A DNA stretch of 64,000 nt, taken from the NCBI GenBank assembly GCA_036504595.1, contig DASXUX010000095.1, positions 248,001 through 312,000 on the forward strand. Reading direction: 5' to 3'. This DNA is from DASXUX01 sp036504595. Its GTDB lineage: Bacteria; Planctomycetota; SZUA-567; H5-PLA8. The translations under genes were made by a program, and so were the position numbers. Within the stretch, counting starts at the first letter, position 1; each line of letters opens with the position of its first letter. This document shows positions 32,579 to 40,190 of the stretch, one piece after another. Below the pieces are notes generated by a model. That model saw only the letters and a list, made by a program, of their open reading frames with translations, was not told where the DNA came from and ran no database searches.

Positions 32579-32923
32579 ATGAAGTATATCATCGCCATTA
32601 TTCAGCCACACAAGCTGGATGCGGTTCGCGAAGCTTTGGGACAAGCGGGGGTGGCCGGAGTGACGGTCTCCGACGTCCAAGGCTACGGCCGGCAAAAAGG
32701 GCACACCGAAGTCTACCGCGGCCACGAATACACGATCAACTTCGTCCGCAAGGTGAAACTGGAGATCGCTTGCGATTCCAGTGTTGCCGACAAGATCGTC
32801 GAAGCCATCACTCGATCCGCCAAGAACGAAGATGGCAAGATCGGGGACGGCAAACTCTTCGTCGTTGACCTCCTCGACGCCGTCCGCATCCGCACCGGCG
32901 AACGCGGAATGGATGCGTTGTAG
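32579..32923 (+). CDS. glnB: PII nitrogen regulatory protein (GlnB/GlnK)
   Basis: 114 residues. Signature T-loop GRQKGHTEVYRGHEYTI with Tyr51, the uridylylation site, and Tyr46; the C-terminal nucleotide-binding segment KIGDGKLFVVDLLDAVRIRTGERG is complete. PII senses ATP/ADP and 2-oxoglutarate and controls nitrogen assimilation. No amtB or glnA is adjacent, so GlnB versus GlnK cannot be decided. The gene is followed by a heptamer array and a PLP aminotransferase gene on the same strand. Confidence 0.95.
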   Translation: MKYIIAIIQPHKLDAVREALGQAGVAGVTVSDVQGYGRQKGHTEVYRGHEYTINFVRKVKLEIACDSSVADKIVEAITRSAKNEDGKIGDGKLFVVDLLDAVRIRTGERGMDAL

Positions 32924-32927
32924 GAAA

Positions 32928-32969
32928 GAGTCTGGAGTCTGGAGTCTAGAGTCTGGAGTCTGGAGTCTG
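32928..32969. repeat. heptamer array (unit GAGTCTG)
   Basis: Six exact 7-base units (42 bp), five GAGTCTG and one GAGTCTA, starting 4 bp after the glnB stop. The complementary word GACTCCA/GACTCTC forms arrays at 59687-59747. Confidence 0.9.
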
Positions 32970-33012
32970 CTGGCTTCTACGTCCTCTGCGGTCAGGCGTT
33001 CCCGTTTCAATC

Positions 33013-34575
33013 GTGAAAGGCACATCGATGGCCGAAAGCAAGACCACGCGCGAACCCGTTCTGAAAGGCGCGCTGCCGCGGCGGGTTGAGCCTAACCCAG
33101 CTCCCAAATGGAATCCGTGGAAGGAAGCTCGCAGCCGAGTAGCGCAATCCTCCGGGATTGCGGCGGAACCGCAGCCAATCGCTATCTCGGCGCAATCCGG
33201 GAGGATTGCGCTACATGGCGTGGTTCGCAAGCCGGAACCGCGTGCCAAGTCCGGCTGGAATCCGTGGGCGGAGAAGCTGCCAGAAGGCGTCAAGCCGCCG
33301 GAAGGATATCCGGCAGCCCCCACTCCGCCCGTTGCGGCAACCGTCCCGGCGGTGGCCGAACCTGCGCCCATCCGCATCACCAACGCCCCGCCGCTCGCCA
33401 AGCGAATGAACCGGCTGGGTACCGAGAGCGCCTTCGACGTGCTGGCGCGCGTGAACAAACTCCGAGCCGAAGGAAAGTCGGTGCTGAGTTTCGCTCTGGG
33501 AGAACCCGATTTCGACACGCCGCTCCATGTTCGCGCAGCGGCCAAGCAGGCCTTGGACGAAGGCCAGACGCACTACTGCCCGTCCACCGGCATCGCACCA
33601 TTGCGCAAGGCCATTGCCGATTACATCAGCCGTTCGCGCCGGATCACCGTTACGCCCGAACAGGTCGTCGTCGGCCCCGGCGGCAAGCCGATTATTTTTG
33701 ATGCGATGATGGCTCTGGTCAACGATGGCGACGAAGTCATCTATCCGAATCCCGGCTACCCGATTTACGAATCGCTGGCCGATTGGCTGGGCGCGAAATC
33801 CGTTCCGCTGCCGCTGCTGGAAAGCAAAGCCTTCCGTCTCGAAGTCTCCGACCTGGAAAAGATCATCACGCCCAAGACCAAACTGCTGGTGCTCAATTCG
33901 CCCGCCAACCCGACCGGCGGCGTATTGACCGCTGAGGACATGGCCGGCGTCGCCGAACTGGCGTGCAAGCACAACTTCTGGGTCATCGCCGACGAGATCT
34001 ACTCCGAAATCCTTTACATCCCACAGTTCGCCAGCATCTTGCAGCAGCCCGGCATGGCTGAGCGCACCGTCCTGTGCGACGGCTTCTCGAAAACCTTCGC
34101 GATGACTGGCTGGCGCCTCGGCTACGGCGTCATGCCGCCCGAATTGGCCGTCCACATGGCGCGTATCGAGACCAACATCGATTCCTGCACGAACACCTTT
34201 GCGCAGATCGCCGCCGTTCAGGCGATGGAAGGCCCGTGGGATGAACCGCGCCGGTTCCGCGCCGAATTCCAAGCTCGCCGCGACGCGATCGTGGACGGGC
34301 TGAACAGCATCAAGGGCATCAAGTGCCTGCGCCCCGACGGCGCGTTCTATGTCTTCCCGAATGTGACTGAGGCCTGCAAGAATCTCGGGCTGAAGGATTC
34401 GCGCGAGTTCCAGGACAAAGCTCTGGTCGAAGGCGGCGTGGCCGTCCTCGCGCGCACCTGCTTCGGCCGCAAGAACGTCGGCGAGGACCAGGAATACATC
34501 CGCCTCAGCTACGCCACCAGCATGGAAAACATCCTGGAAGGCCTGCGGCGCCTGAAGGCGTTCTGCGAACGCTAG
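33013..34575 (+). CDS. class I/II PLP aminotransferase with repeat-bearing N-terminal extension
   Basis: 520 residues, against about 395 for this family. The catalytic domain (about 128-518) is complete: FALGEPDFDTP, YPNPGYPIYES, NSPANPTGG, ADEIYSEI and the PLP lysine in SKTFAMTGWRLGYG. It resembles aspartate/aromatic aminotransferases of the AspC Ib group. The first 127 residues are extra: two similar segments, PKWNPWKEA and SGWNPWAEK, flank about 35 residues translated from a composite palindromic repeat (33139-33214). Met6 (MAESKTT, 33028) is an alternative start. Its stop is 10 bp from the stop of the convergent CDF gene. Confidence 0.93.
   Translation: MKGTSMAESKTTREPVLKGALPRRVEPNPAPKWNPWKEARSRVAQSSGIAAEPQPIAISAQSGRIALHGVVRKPEPRAKSGWNPWAEKLPEGVKPPEGYPAAPTPPVAATVPAVAEPAPIRITNAPPLAKRMNRLGTESAFDVLARVNKLRAEGKSVLSFALGEPDFDTPLHVRAAAKQALDEGQTHYCPSTGIAPLRKAIADYISRSRRITVTPEQVVVGPGGKPIIFDAMMALVNDGDEVIYPNPGYPIYESLADWLGAKSVPLPLLESKAFRLEVSDLEKIITPKTKLLVLNSPANPTGGVLTAEDMAGVAELACKHNFWVIADEIYSEILYIPQFASILQQPGMAERTVLCDGFSKTFAMTGWRLGYGVMPPELAVHMARIETNIDSCTNTFAQIAAVQAMEGPWDEPRRFRAEFQARRDAIVDGLNSIKGIKCLRPDGAFYVFPNVTEACKNLGLKDSREFQDKALVEGGVAVLARTCFGRKNVGEDQEYIRLSYATSMENILEGLRRLKAFCER
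33139..33214. repeat. GTAGCGCAATCC/GGATTGCGCTAC composite palindrome in a coding sequence
   Basis: GTAGCGCAATCC...GGATTGCG at 33139-33162 and its inverted counterpart CGCAATCC...GGATTGCGCTAC at 33191-33214. Single copies of the same hairpin occur between genes at 49816-49835 and 52139-52162. Confidence 0.8.
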
Positions 34576-34585
34576 TCATTGGTCA

Positions 34586-36013
34586 TTACCCCGGCAATCG
34601 TCGTTCCGACGGCGGTTCCACGTGTATCAGCACACGGCGCAATTCGGGCATGTGCGAGCGCAGATGCTTCTCTAGGCCTTCGGTCAGGTCGTGAGCCGCG
34701 GTGATCGGCAGTTCCGGCGCCAGCGTGCAATGAAACGAGACGGTCAATTCGCCTTCGGCCACGCGCACGGCAACATTGTGCGGGCGAATGGGAATCGGAC
34801 ACGTCCGCAGATACTCTTTCAAAATGCCCATGACCTGTGCTTCGCTGGCCGAATGGACATGGCGAATCGCACCCGCGACGCCGACGGGCTCGATATGCGT
34901 ATCGATCCGCGAAAGTCCCGGAACGGCTTCGCGCAACGCCTGCTCGAGTTTAGTGGCTTCCCGATGCGCTTCGTCCAGATGAAGCGACTCATCCACTTCC
35001 ACGTGAAGTTCGAGCGCCCGCTGGCCATCCTCTTCGTAAATGCGAATCGCATGCGCGCCGAGTTCGAAGCGCGCGGCGAGAGTGCGCACGACGGTCAGGA
35101 CATCCTCCGTGCCCTGCGAGATCGGTTCAACGTGCATGACGACGTCGATGTTCGGCACCAACTTGCGGATCGCCGCTTCGGCCTGGCTGGCAATCTCGTG
35201 AGACTTCTCGAAGGCATGCGAGCGCTGCACGCCGATGGTCACGTCAGCAAAAAGCTCCGGACCGCTGCGGCGCACGCGCGTCTGCAAAACGGTGGCCACG
35301 CCCGGGACATCGCGCACGGCCGATGCGATTAAGTACGGAACGTCCTCTGGCACTTTGTCGAGCAGGTCGTCCACAGACTTCTTGCCCAGTTTGAAGCTGA
35401 CCCAGATCACAATCATCGCCACGCCCAGCGCCGCGACGGCGTCCGCCTTGATCAGCCACGGAATGGAAAACTGCTGAGAAATCAGGACGCCGATTAGGCC
35501 CACAAAAACCACGCTGGACGACCAGATATCCGTCGAAAAATGCAGCGCGTCGGCTTCGAGAGCCTGGCTGTTGTATTTCTTCGCGACCCGCATCAGCGCT
35601 CGCGAGCGGCCGAAATCGATGACGATCGATACGATCACAACCAGAAAGGCCCAGACATTCGCCTTCACTTCGACCTGTTCGCCGAAGAACAAGCGCTGGC
35701 TCGCTTCATAGATGATCCACACGCACGTCAGCAGCAACAGCAGCGTCTCGAACAGCGCCGACAGATTCTCAAACTTGCCGTGACCGTACGTGTGTTCGCT
35801 GTCTGCCGGCCGCGCGGAAACGCGGACCGCCCACAAGGTGACGGCGGCTGCGATCAGGTCCAACCCGGAGTGCGCGGCCTCAGACAAAATGCCCAGGCTG
35901 TCGGTGGAATACCCCACGACAATTTTTGTACCAGTCAAGACAATCGCTGCGCCAACGGAACTGAGCGCCACGATGTGTTTTTCGCGATTGGCAGACGCTT
36001 GGTCAGTAGTCAT
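34586..36013 (-). CDS. cation diffusion facilitator transporter with extended C-terminus
   Basis: 475 residues. Six membrane helices with both metal-site motifs: SEAAHSGLDLIAA in helix 2 and HFSTDIWSSSVV in helix 5 (HxxxD), as in zinc or iron/manganese CDF exporters. After residue 205 come the usual cytoplasmic dimerisation domain (about 210-290, VHV-type strand MHVEP) and a second and third related segment (290-470, again ending HIEP and HVEP), so the C-terminal domain is repeated. The start codon lies inside a heptamer array with no good ribosome site. Metal unknown. Confidence 0.92.
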   Translation of the reverse strand: MTTDQASANREKHIVALSSVGAAIVLTGTKIVVGYSTDSLGILSEAAHSGLDLIAAAVTLWAVRVSARPADSEHTYGHGKFENLSALFETLLLLLTCVWIIYEASQRLFFGEQVEVKANVWAFLVVIVSIVIDFGRSRALMRVAKKYNSQALEADALHFSTDIWSSSVVFVGLIGVLISQQFSIPWLIKADAVAALGVAMIVIWVSFKLGKKSVDDLLDKVPEDVPYLIASAVRDVPGVATVLQTRVRRSGPELFADVTIGVQRSHAFEKSHEIASQAEAAIRKLVPNIDVVMHVEPISQGTEDVLTVVRTLAARFELGAHAIRIYEEDGQRALELHVEVDESLHLDEAHREATKLEQALREAVPGLSRIDTHIEPVGVAGAIRHVHSASEAQVMGILKEYLRTCPIPIRPHNVAVRVAEGELTVSFHCTLAPELPITAAHDLTEGLEKHLRSHMPELRRVLIHVEPPSERRLPG

Positions 36014-36042
36014 TGGTTCTTAGTCATGGGTCAGAGGTCAGT
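36001..36042. repeat. heptamer array (unit GGTCAGT/AGTCATT) over the CDF start codon
   Basis: Six 7-base steps: GGTCAGT, AGTCATT, GGTTCTT, AGTCATG, GGTCAGA, GGTCAGT. The CDF ATG (36013) and its first codons are part of the array. Confidence 0.8.
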
Positions 36043-36093
36043 GGCACTACATACTAGTCCAGCGGTGATCATTAGCCACCGATGAATAAAAAA

Positions 36094-36143
36094 TCATGGT
36101 CATTGGGAGCGCCAAATTCCCCGGCGTTCCCAATGACCCATGA
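36094..36143. repeat. inverted repeat with GTCATTG words
   Basis: TCATGGTCATTGGGAGCGCC (36094-36113) pairs with the complement at 36123-36143 apart from one bulge and one mismatch; lies between the cupin gene and the CDF gene. Confidence 0.8.
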
Positions 36144-36159
36144 CGAATGACCAACGCCG

Positions 36160-36948
36160 CTACTTCGCCTTCGAACTCCCGAACTCCATGCCGGGCTTGC
36201 TGAAGGCCACGTGATTGTGATACGTCGCGTATTCGCTGACAATCGCGCCGTTCTTTCCCGCGCGCTGGAAGTGCCAGGACTCGGGGTTCTTCAGCGGGTA
36301 GATGTCGCCGGCGGAGCACGAAATCACATACTTCGACTTGAACCACGGCTGGCCAAATCCGTACGGTTTCTGATCGTCAGGCATCTCGGCGATCGGCTTC
36401 TCCTTCGCCGGTCCCTGGTACTCGCCAAAGAATTCCACCGACCCATAGCGGATGTGCCACGATTCCATCTTCGGCCCAAAGCCGTCCTTGCCGCCGATGT
36501 GGTGGTGCTCCGGAAGCATCTGCCCGGGCAGCAGATAAATCTCGTGGCCGAGGTAACCATAAGGCTTGCCCTTGAATTCGCCGCCGTAGCCATCGTTCTT
36601 GCCGTAGGTGTCGAGCTCGTTCTTCCAGAAAATGCCGCCCATCCCGAGCTTCTCGAAGTTGCGATCCACAAAGTCGGCCACCCAGAAATCCTTGCCCTTC
36701 AGGATCGCCGGAATCGGACAGTTGTAGGCCTTCAACATATCGTAGTATGCCTTCTTCGCCGCTTCATCATCGAACGAGCCGTCGGCCTTGTAGAAGGCCT
36801 TGTTGCCCGGATTCACGACCGCGACCAGCGGTTTCGATCCATCGCCAATGTCTTTCACTTCATCGGCCCTCGCGCCACTGCTGGCGATCAACGCTGCACC
36901 GCCGGCCGCCAATCCGCCTATCATTCCTCGTCTGCTGATCCCGCTCAT
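36160..36948 (-). CDS. Tat-exported cupin protein, sugar-isomerase-like
   Basis: 262 residues. Twin-arginine signal SRRGMIGGLAAGGAALIAS; a cupin core with metal-binding motif LLPGQMLPEHHHIGG and, 14 residues later, ESWHIRYGSVEFFGE, then a second histidine cluster near YHNHVAF. The layout is like D-lyxose-isomerase-type cupins. The ATG directly follows the stop of the aldolase gene (TAAATG), with GGAGCAAGG overlapping the aldolase end, so it belongs to the dhaKL-aldolase operon. Export is at odds with cytosolic partner enzymes: it may act on the sugar before uptake. The isomerase call is moderate. Confidence 0.75.
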   Translation of the reverse strand: MSGISRRGMIGGLAAGGAALIASSGARADEVKDIGDGSKPLVAVVNPGNKAFYKADGSFDDEAAKKAYYDMLKAYNCPIPAILKGKDFWVADFVDRNFEKLGMGGIFWKNELDTYGKNDGYGGEFKGKPYGYLGHEIYLLPGQMLPEHHHIGGKDGFGPKMESWHIRYGSVEFFGEYQGPAKEKPIAEMPDDQKPYGFGQPWFKSKYVISCSAGDIYPLKNPESWHFQRAGKNGAIVSEYATYHNHVAFSKPGMEFGSSKAK

Positions 36949-37869
36949 TTACCTTGCTCCTTTTTTTGCTTTGGCCCGCTCACTCTTCAAAGACTGGTAC
37001 ATGTCGTAAGCTTTCTGCGGCTTCTCATTCTCGTGAACGATGGTGCGGACAGCCTGAACCATCGCCACTGGATCGTCGGCGCCGAAAATATTCCGCCCCA
37101 TATCCACGCCGGATGCGCCCTGGCTGATGGCGTTGTAGGCCATCTTCAGCGCGTCGAGCTCCGGAAGTTTCTTGCCGCCGGCGATGACGATCGGGACGGG
37201 GCAGCCTGCACAAACTTCTTCGAAGTCGGTCTCGCAGTAGTAGGTCTTGACGAAGTGCACGCCCAACTCGGCGAGAACGCGGCACGCCAATCCCAAGTAG
37301 CGCGCGTCGCGCACCATCTCGCGGCCGACAGCCGTCACGCCCAATGTTGCGACGCCGTAGCGGTTGCCCGCATTCACCAGGTAGCCGATATTGTTGAGCG
37401 TTTCTTTTTCATGAACGCCGCCCACGTACACCTGAGCGGTTACGGCCGCGGCGTTGAGGCGCACGGCGTCCTCAATGTCCACGCCGATGACTTCGTCGCT
37501 GAGCTCCTTCAGCACGGTCGCGCCAGTGCTGCAGCGCAGAACCACCGGCTTGTTGCTTTCCGGCGGAACGCTGGAGCGCAGGCCGCCGCGGGTGCACATC
37601 AGGCAGTCCACGTGCGGGATGAGCGGCGGGACGGTCAGGTCCATGCGTTCAAGACCGGTCGTCGGCCCCATGATGTAGCCGTGGTCGAAAGCCAGCATGA
37701 CCGTGCGGCCGGACTTTGGGTTGAAGATGCGGCTGAGCCGATTCTTCATGCCCCAGTCAAGGTGCGCCGAACCACGCAGGAAAAACCCCGGCGTCTGCAT
37801 CGGGATGCCGATCCCGAAATCCTTCTTCTCGCCGTCATCCTTTTTCGCTGTCGTATTTGCATCAGGCAT
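36949..37869 (-). CDS. LsrF-like class I aldolase/thiolase (DhnA family)
   Basis: 306 residues from MPDANTTAKK. Very close to E. coli LsrF by eye over the whole length: LDWGMKNRLSRIFNPKSG, VMLAFDHGYIMGPTTGLER, the catalytic lysine in VKTYYCE, CPVPIVIAGGKKLPELDAL and GASGVDMGRNIFG. LsrF breaks down phospho-AI-2 (3-hydroxy-2,4-pentanedione 5-phosphate) in E. coli, but no lsrK, lsrG or lsr transporter is present; here it sits behind dhaL (8-bp overlap) and dhaK, so the substrate is more likely another keto-sugar phosphate. Highly similar DhnA-type aldolases also act on fructose 1,6-bisphosphate. Confidence 0.9.
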   Translation of the reverse strand: MPDANTTAKKDDGEKKDFGIGIPMQTPGFFLRGSAHLDWGMKNRLSRIFNPKSGRTVMLAFDHGYIMGPTTGLERMDLTVPPLIPHVDCLMCTRGGLRSSVPPESNKPVVLRCSTGATVLKELSDEVIGVDIEDAVRLNAAAVTAQVYVGGVHEKETLNNIGYLVNAGNRYGVATLGVTAVGREMVRDARYLGLACRVLAELGVHFVKTYYCETDFEEVCAGCPVPIVIAGGKKLPELDALKMAYNAISQGASGVDMGRNIFGADDPVAMVQAVRTIVHENEKPQKAYDMYQSLKSERAKAKKGAR

Positions 37870-38509
37870 TCGCTTCTGCTCCTTCCACAAAGCCCCGGAA
37901 AATCAATGAAACCGAAACCGCCCCGGCGTCTGGCGAACCCAGGCTTTTCTCGCCGATACTCTTCGCGCGTCCAAACCGCGCCACCATTTTCTTCGTTTCT
38001 TCAGCGCCCGCCACTGCCGCTTCGGCGGCCTGCTTCAGCGAGCCGATTACGTCCGCTTCGCCTTCGGCGGCTTTCTTCATGCTCTGGACAGCCGGAATCA
38101 AAGCATCCAGCATGGTCTTGTCGCCTGTTTTCGCCTTGCTGCTCTTCTGGATTGTCGTCAAGCCGCCCTCGAACATCGCCGCCAGCGTCTTGGCGTCCAG
38201 CGTCTTCTTGCCCGTCGCGGGCGCCACCATGCCCAAAAAGAACGAGCCGAACAGCGGCCCGGTCGCGCCCCCGTCGGTGCCCATCACACCCCAGGCAATG
38301 TTGTTGAGCAGCGTCTTCAAGTCGGCGTTCTTCGACGCATCGATCGCCTTCTCCATGTTGCCCATGGCCTTGGCCATCGTGATGCCGTGGTCGCCATCCC
38401 CGCCGACGGAGTCGTGCTTGCCGAGCACGTCCACGTTGGCGCGAATCTGAGCCGCCGCCGCGCGGAACATGCGGATGAGGGTTGCGGGATCGATGTTGTC
38501 TTTTGGCAC
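37862..38509 (-). CDS. dhaL: DhaL, ADP/ATP-binding subunit of dihydroxyacetone-type kinase
   Basis: 215 residues from a GTG with GGAGAAG upstream. DhaL signature: GGDGDHGITMAKAM (metal-binding aspartates), GGATGPLFGSFF and GDKTMLDAL. DhaL supplies the nucleotide site and DhaK the substrate site. No PTS protein (DhaM, HPr, EI) is seen, so an ATP-dependent kinase is likelier. It overlaps the aldolase start by 8 nt and follows voc-dhaK after 140 bp containing an inverted nonamer array. Confidence 0.92.
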   Translation of the reverse strand: MPKDNIDPATLIRMFRAAAAQIRANVDVLGKHDSVGGDGDHGITMAKAMGNMEKAIDASKNADLKTLLNNIAWGVMGTDGGATGPLFGSFFLGMVAPATGKKTLDAKTLAAMFEGGLTTIQKSSKAKTGDKTMLDALIPAVQSMKKAAEGEADVIGSLKQAAEAAVAGAEETKKMVARFGRAKSIGEKSLGSPDAGAVSVSLIFRGFVEGAEANA

Positions 38510-38550
38510 GAACTCTTCTCCAAAATCAAGAGGAACGAAAAACTACTTTC

Positions 38551-38640
38551 AACACAGAGTCACGGAGGACACAGAGATCACAGAGAAGGAATAGATCAGA
38601 AAAAACTCTGCGTCCTCTGTGTTCTCTGCGCCTCTGTGTT
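38551..38640. repeat. inverted nonamer arrays (unit CACAGAGGA / CTCTGTGTT)
   Basis: Left arm 38551-38589 (CACAGAGT, CACGGAGGA, CACAGAGAT, CACAGAGAA); right arm 38606-38640 (CTCTGCGTC, CTCTGTGTT, CTCTGCGCC, TCTGTGTTG). The arms pair as a long hairpin between the dhaK and dhaL genes, with the dhaK stop near the right arm. Confidence 0.85.
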
Positions 38641-38649
38641 GAAGTCTGT

Positions 38650-39975
38650 TTACTTCACGGTCAACGCCGGCGAATTGCAGGAGGCATCCCACATTTCCAG
38701 CAGTTCGTCGTCCATGCGAGCCAGGCACATCTGGAAGCCGCCCATCTCCTGCACGGTCAGGTATTCGCCGACCAGCGTGCGGGCCAGCGTCACCTTCTTC
38801 GCGTCCAGAATCTTCTTGCAGGCGTTGACGACGCAGTACTGTTCCATCAATGTGGTCGAACCGACGCCGTTGACCATCAGCAAGACCTTCTCGCCTTCCT
38901 TGATGCTCAACGCCTGCATCAGCTTGTTCAGCATGATGTCCGCGGCGCGGTCGGCGGTGATGTTCTTCTCGGTGATGCCGCCGGCTTCGCCGTGCTGGCC
39001 CATGCCGATGACGTAATCTTCCGGTCCGATTTCGGCAATGACCTGGCCCGTGCTAGGATGCGTGCAACCGTTGGAGGCGATGGCGACGGTGGCCATGTTG
39101 GCGTTTATCTTCTCGGCGATGCGAGCCACTTCTTCCAGAGGCTTGCCCGCTTCGGCGGCGGCGCCGGCAATCTTGTAGACGAACAGACAGCCGGCCAGGC
39201 CGCGGCCTTCTTCGCTCTTTTCGCCCTTAATCACGTCGATTTCTTCATGCGTGAGAACCTGCGTGATCTTGATGCCCTCCGCCTCGGCCATCGGCTTGAC
39301 CATGTTGGCGCACAGGACGTCGCCGGAATGGTTCAGGACGACCAGCAGGATGCCGGCGTCGCGCTTCATCATCTTGAGCGCTTCCAGAACCTTCGGCGCA
39401 CCGGGGGCCGCGAAGATGCCGCCAGCGACACTGATGTCCAGCAAACCTTGGCCAACCATGCCGCTGAGGGCCGGTTCGTGGCCGCTGCCGCCGAGCGTCA
39501 CCACCGCGACTTTGCTCTTGGATTTTGCCTTAGCGCGGCAGACGATGCCATCCTTGACGACCTTGATCTTGCCGGCATTGGCGATGGCGAAGCCTTGAAG
39601 CAGTTCGGAAACGAGGTTCTCGGGATTGTTAACGAATTTCTTCATTCCGGATTTCTCCTCCTTGAGTTGCATCAATTCGATTAACGAATCGCCATCCATG
39701 ATGAAGGCGACGCGACAGGTGGGCGTAGCATCAAACGGCTGCAGAACAACGGGCTTGCCTTTCATTGCTTCTTCAATGCTGGAAACAACATACGCGGCGT
39801 GCGGCTTGGTCTTGATGACGTCAGGCATCGGGCTGTCAGGCTCGCACCGGACAAATTCGACGCGGTATGGATGCTTTTCCGGATCGGTAATGTAGACCTT
39901 GCCACCTTCCAGGTAGGTCTCGCCTTCCTGCTTGGTCGCGGTTGGAACACCGAAGTGATGGAATTTCGCTGCCAT
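38650..39975 (-). CDS. fusion of VOC (glyoxalase-like) domain and DhaK kinase subunit
   Basis: 441 residues. Residues 1-105 form a VOC-like unit (FHHFGVPT, KPHAAYVVSSIEEAM, VAFIMDGDSLIELMQ). Residues 111-441 are a full DhaK: GGSGHEPALSGMVGQG, VLNHSGDVLCANMV, the hemiaminal-forming histidine in GMGQHGEAGG, and VNGVGSTTLMEQY. The join is marked by an internal ATG at 39645 (MKKFVNNPENL, the usual DhaK start) preceded by AAGGAGGAGAAATCCGGA, a near-perfect ribosome site. So both a fusion and a free DhaK may be produced. The VOC part may isomerise or bind the sugar substrate. Lead gene of the operon. Confidence 0.9.
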   Translation of the reverse strand: MAAKFHHFGVPTATKQEGETYLEGGKVYITDPEKHPYRVEFVRCEPDSPMPDVIKTKPHAAYVVSSIEEAMKGKPVVLQPFDATPTCRVAFIMDGDSLIELMQLKEEKSGMKKFVNNPENLVSELLQGFAIANAGKIKVVKDGIVCRAKAKSKSKVAVVTLGGSGHEPALSGMVGQGLLDISVAGGIFAAPGAPKVLEALKMMKRDAGILLVVLNHSGDVLCANMVKPMAEAEGIKITQVLTHEEIDVIKGEKSEEGRGLAGCLFVYKIAGAAAEAGKPLEEVARIAEKINANMATVAIASNGCTHPSTGQVIAEIGPEDYVIGMGQHGEAGGITEKNITADRAADIMLNKLMQALSIKEGEKVLLMVNGVGSTTLMEQYCVVNACKKILDAKKVTLARTLVGEYLTVQEMGGFQMCLARMDDELLEMWDASCNSPALTVK

Positions 39976-40082
39976 GATCCCCTGTTCCTTTCGTAGTTGT
40001 CAGTCCTGCCCCTAAAAAAGACCAGTTCGGAGCCTTGCCTTATAGCGCCCTGCTCGCTTGTTGCAAGTTGAGCGCCCGGGTG

Positions 40083-40126
40083 GCACGCTTGTGTTCGCGC
40101 GTCCTTTTGCGCGCACTCAAGCGTGC
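40083..40126. repeat. GTGGCAC-type hairpin
   Basis: GCACGCTTGTGTTCGCGC (40083-40100) pairs with GCGCGCACTCAAGCGTGC at 16 of 18; loop GTCCTTTT. The copy at 60599-60642 has the same loop and nearly the same arms. Confidence 0.8.
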
Positions 40127-40141
40127 GATCTGGTCGCTTCC

Positions 40142-40187
40142 GCACGCACGAATCCGCGCCAAGAAACCGGCGCGTACACGTGCGTGC
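40142..40187. repeat. GTGGCAC-type hairpin, adjacent copy
   Basis: GCACGCACGAATCCGCGCC (40142-40160) pairs with GGCGCGTACACGTGCGTGC (40169-40187), then CACC. A tandem of two different hairpins, as at 30905-31006. Confidence 0.7.
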
Positions 40188-40190
40188 CAC

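Noticed and set aside
36949..37869. Assigning the aldolase as true LsrF of AI-2 catabolism
   Set aside because: No lsrK, lsrG, lsrR or transporter genes; context is dhaK/dhaL instead.
36211..38307. Long plus-strand open frame opposite the cupin, aldolase and dhaL genes
   Set aside because: Spans three clearly recognised minus-strand genes and their junctions.
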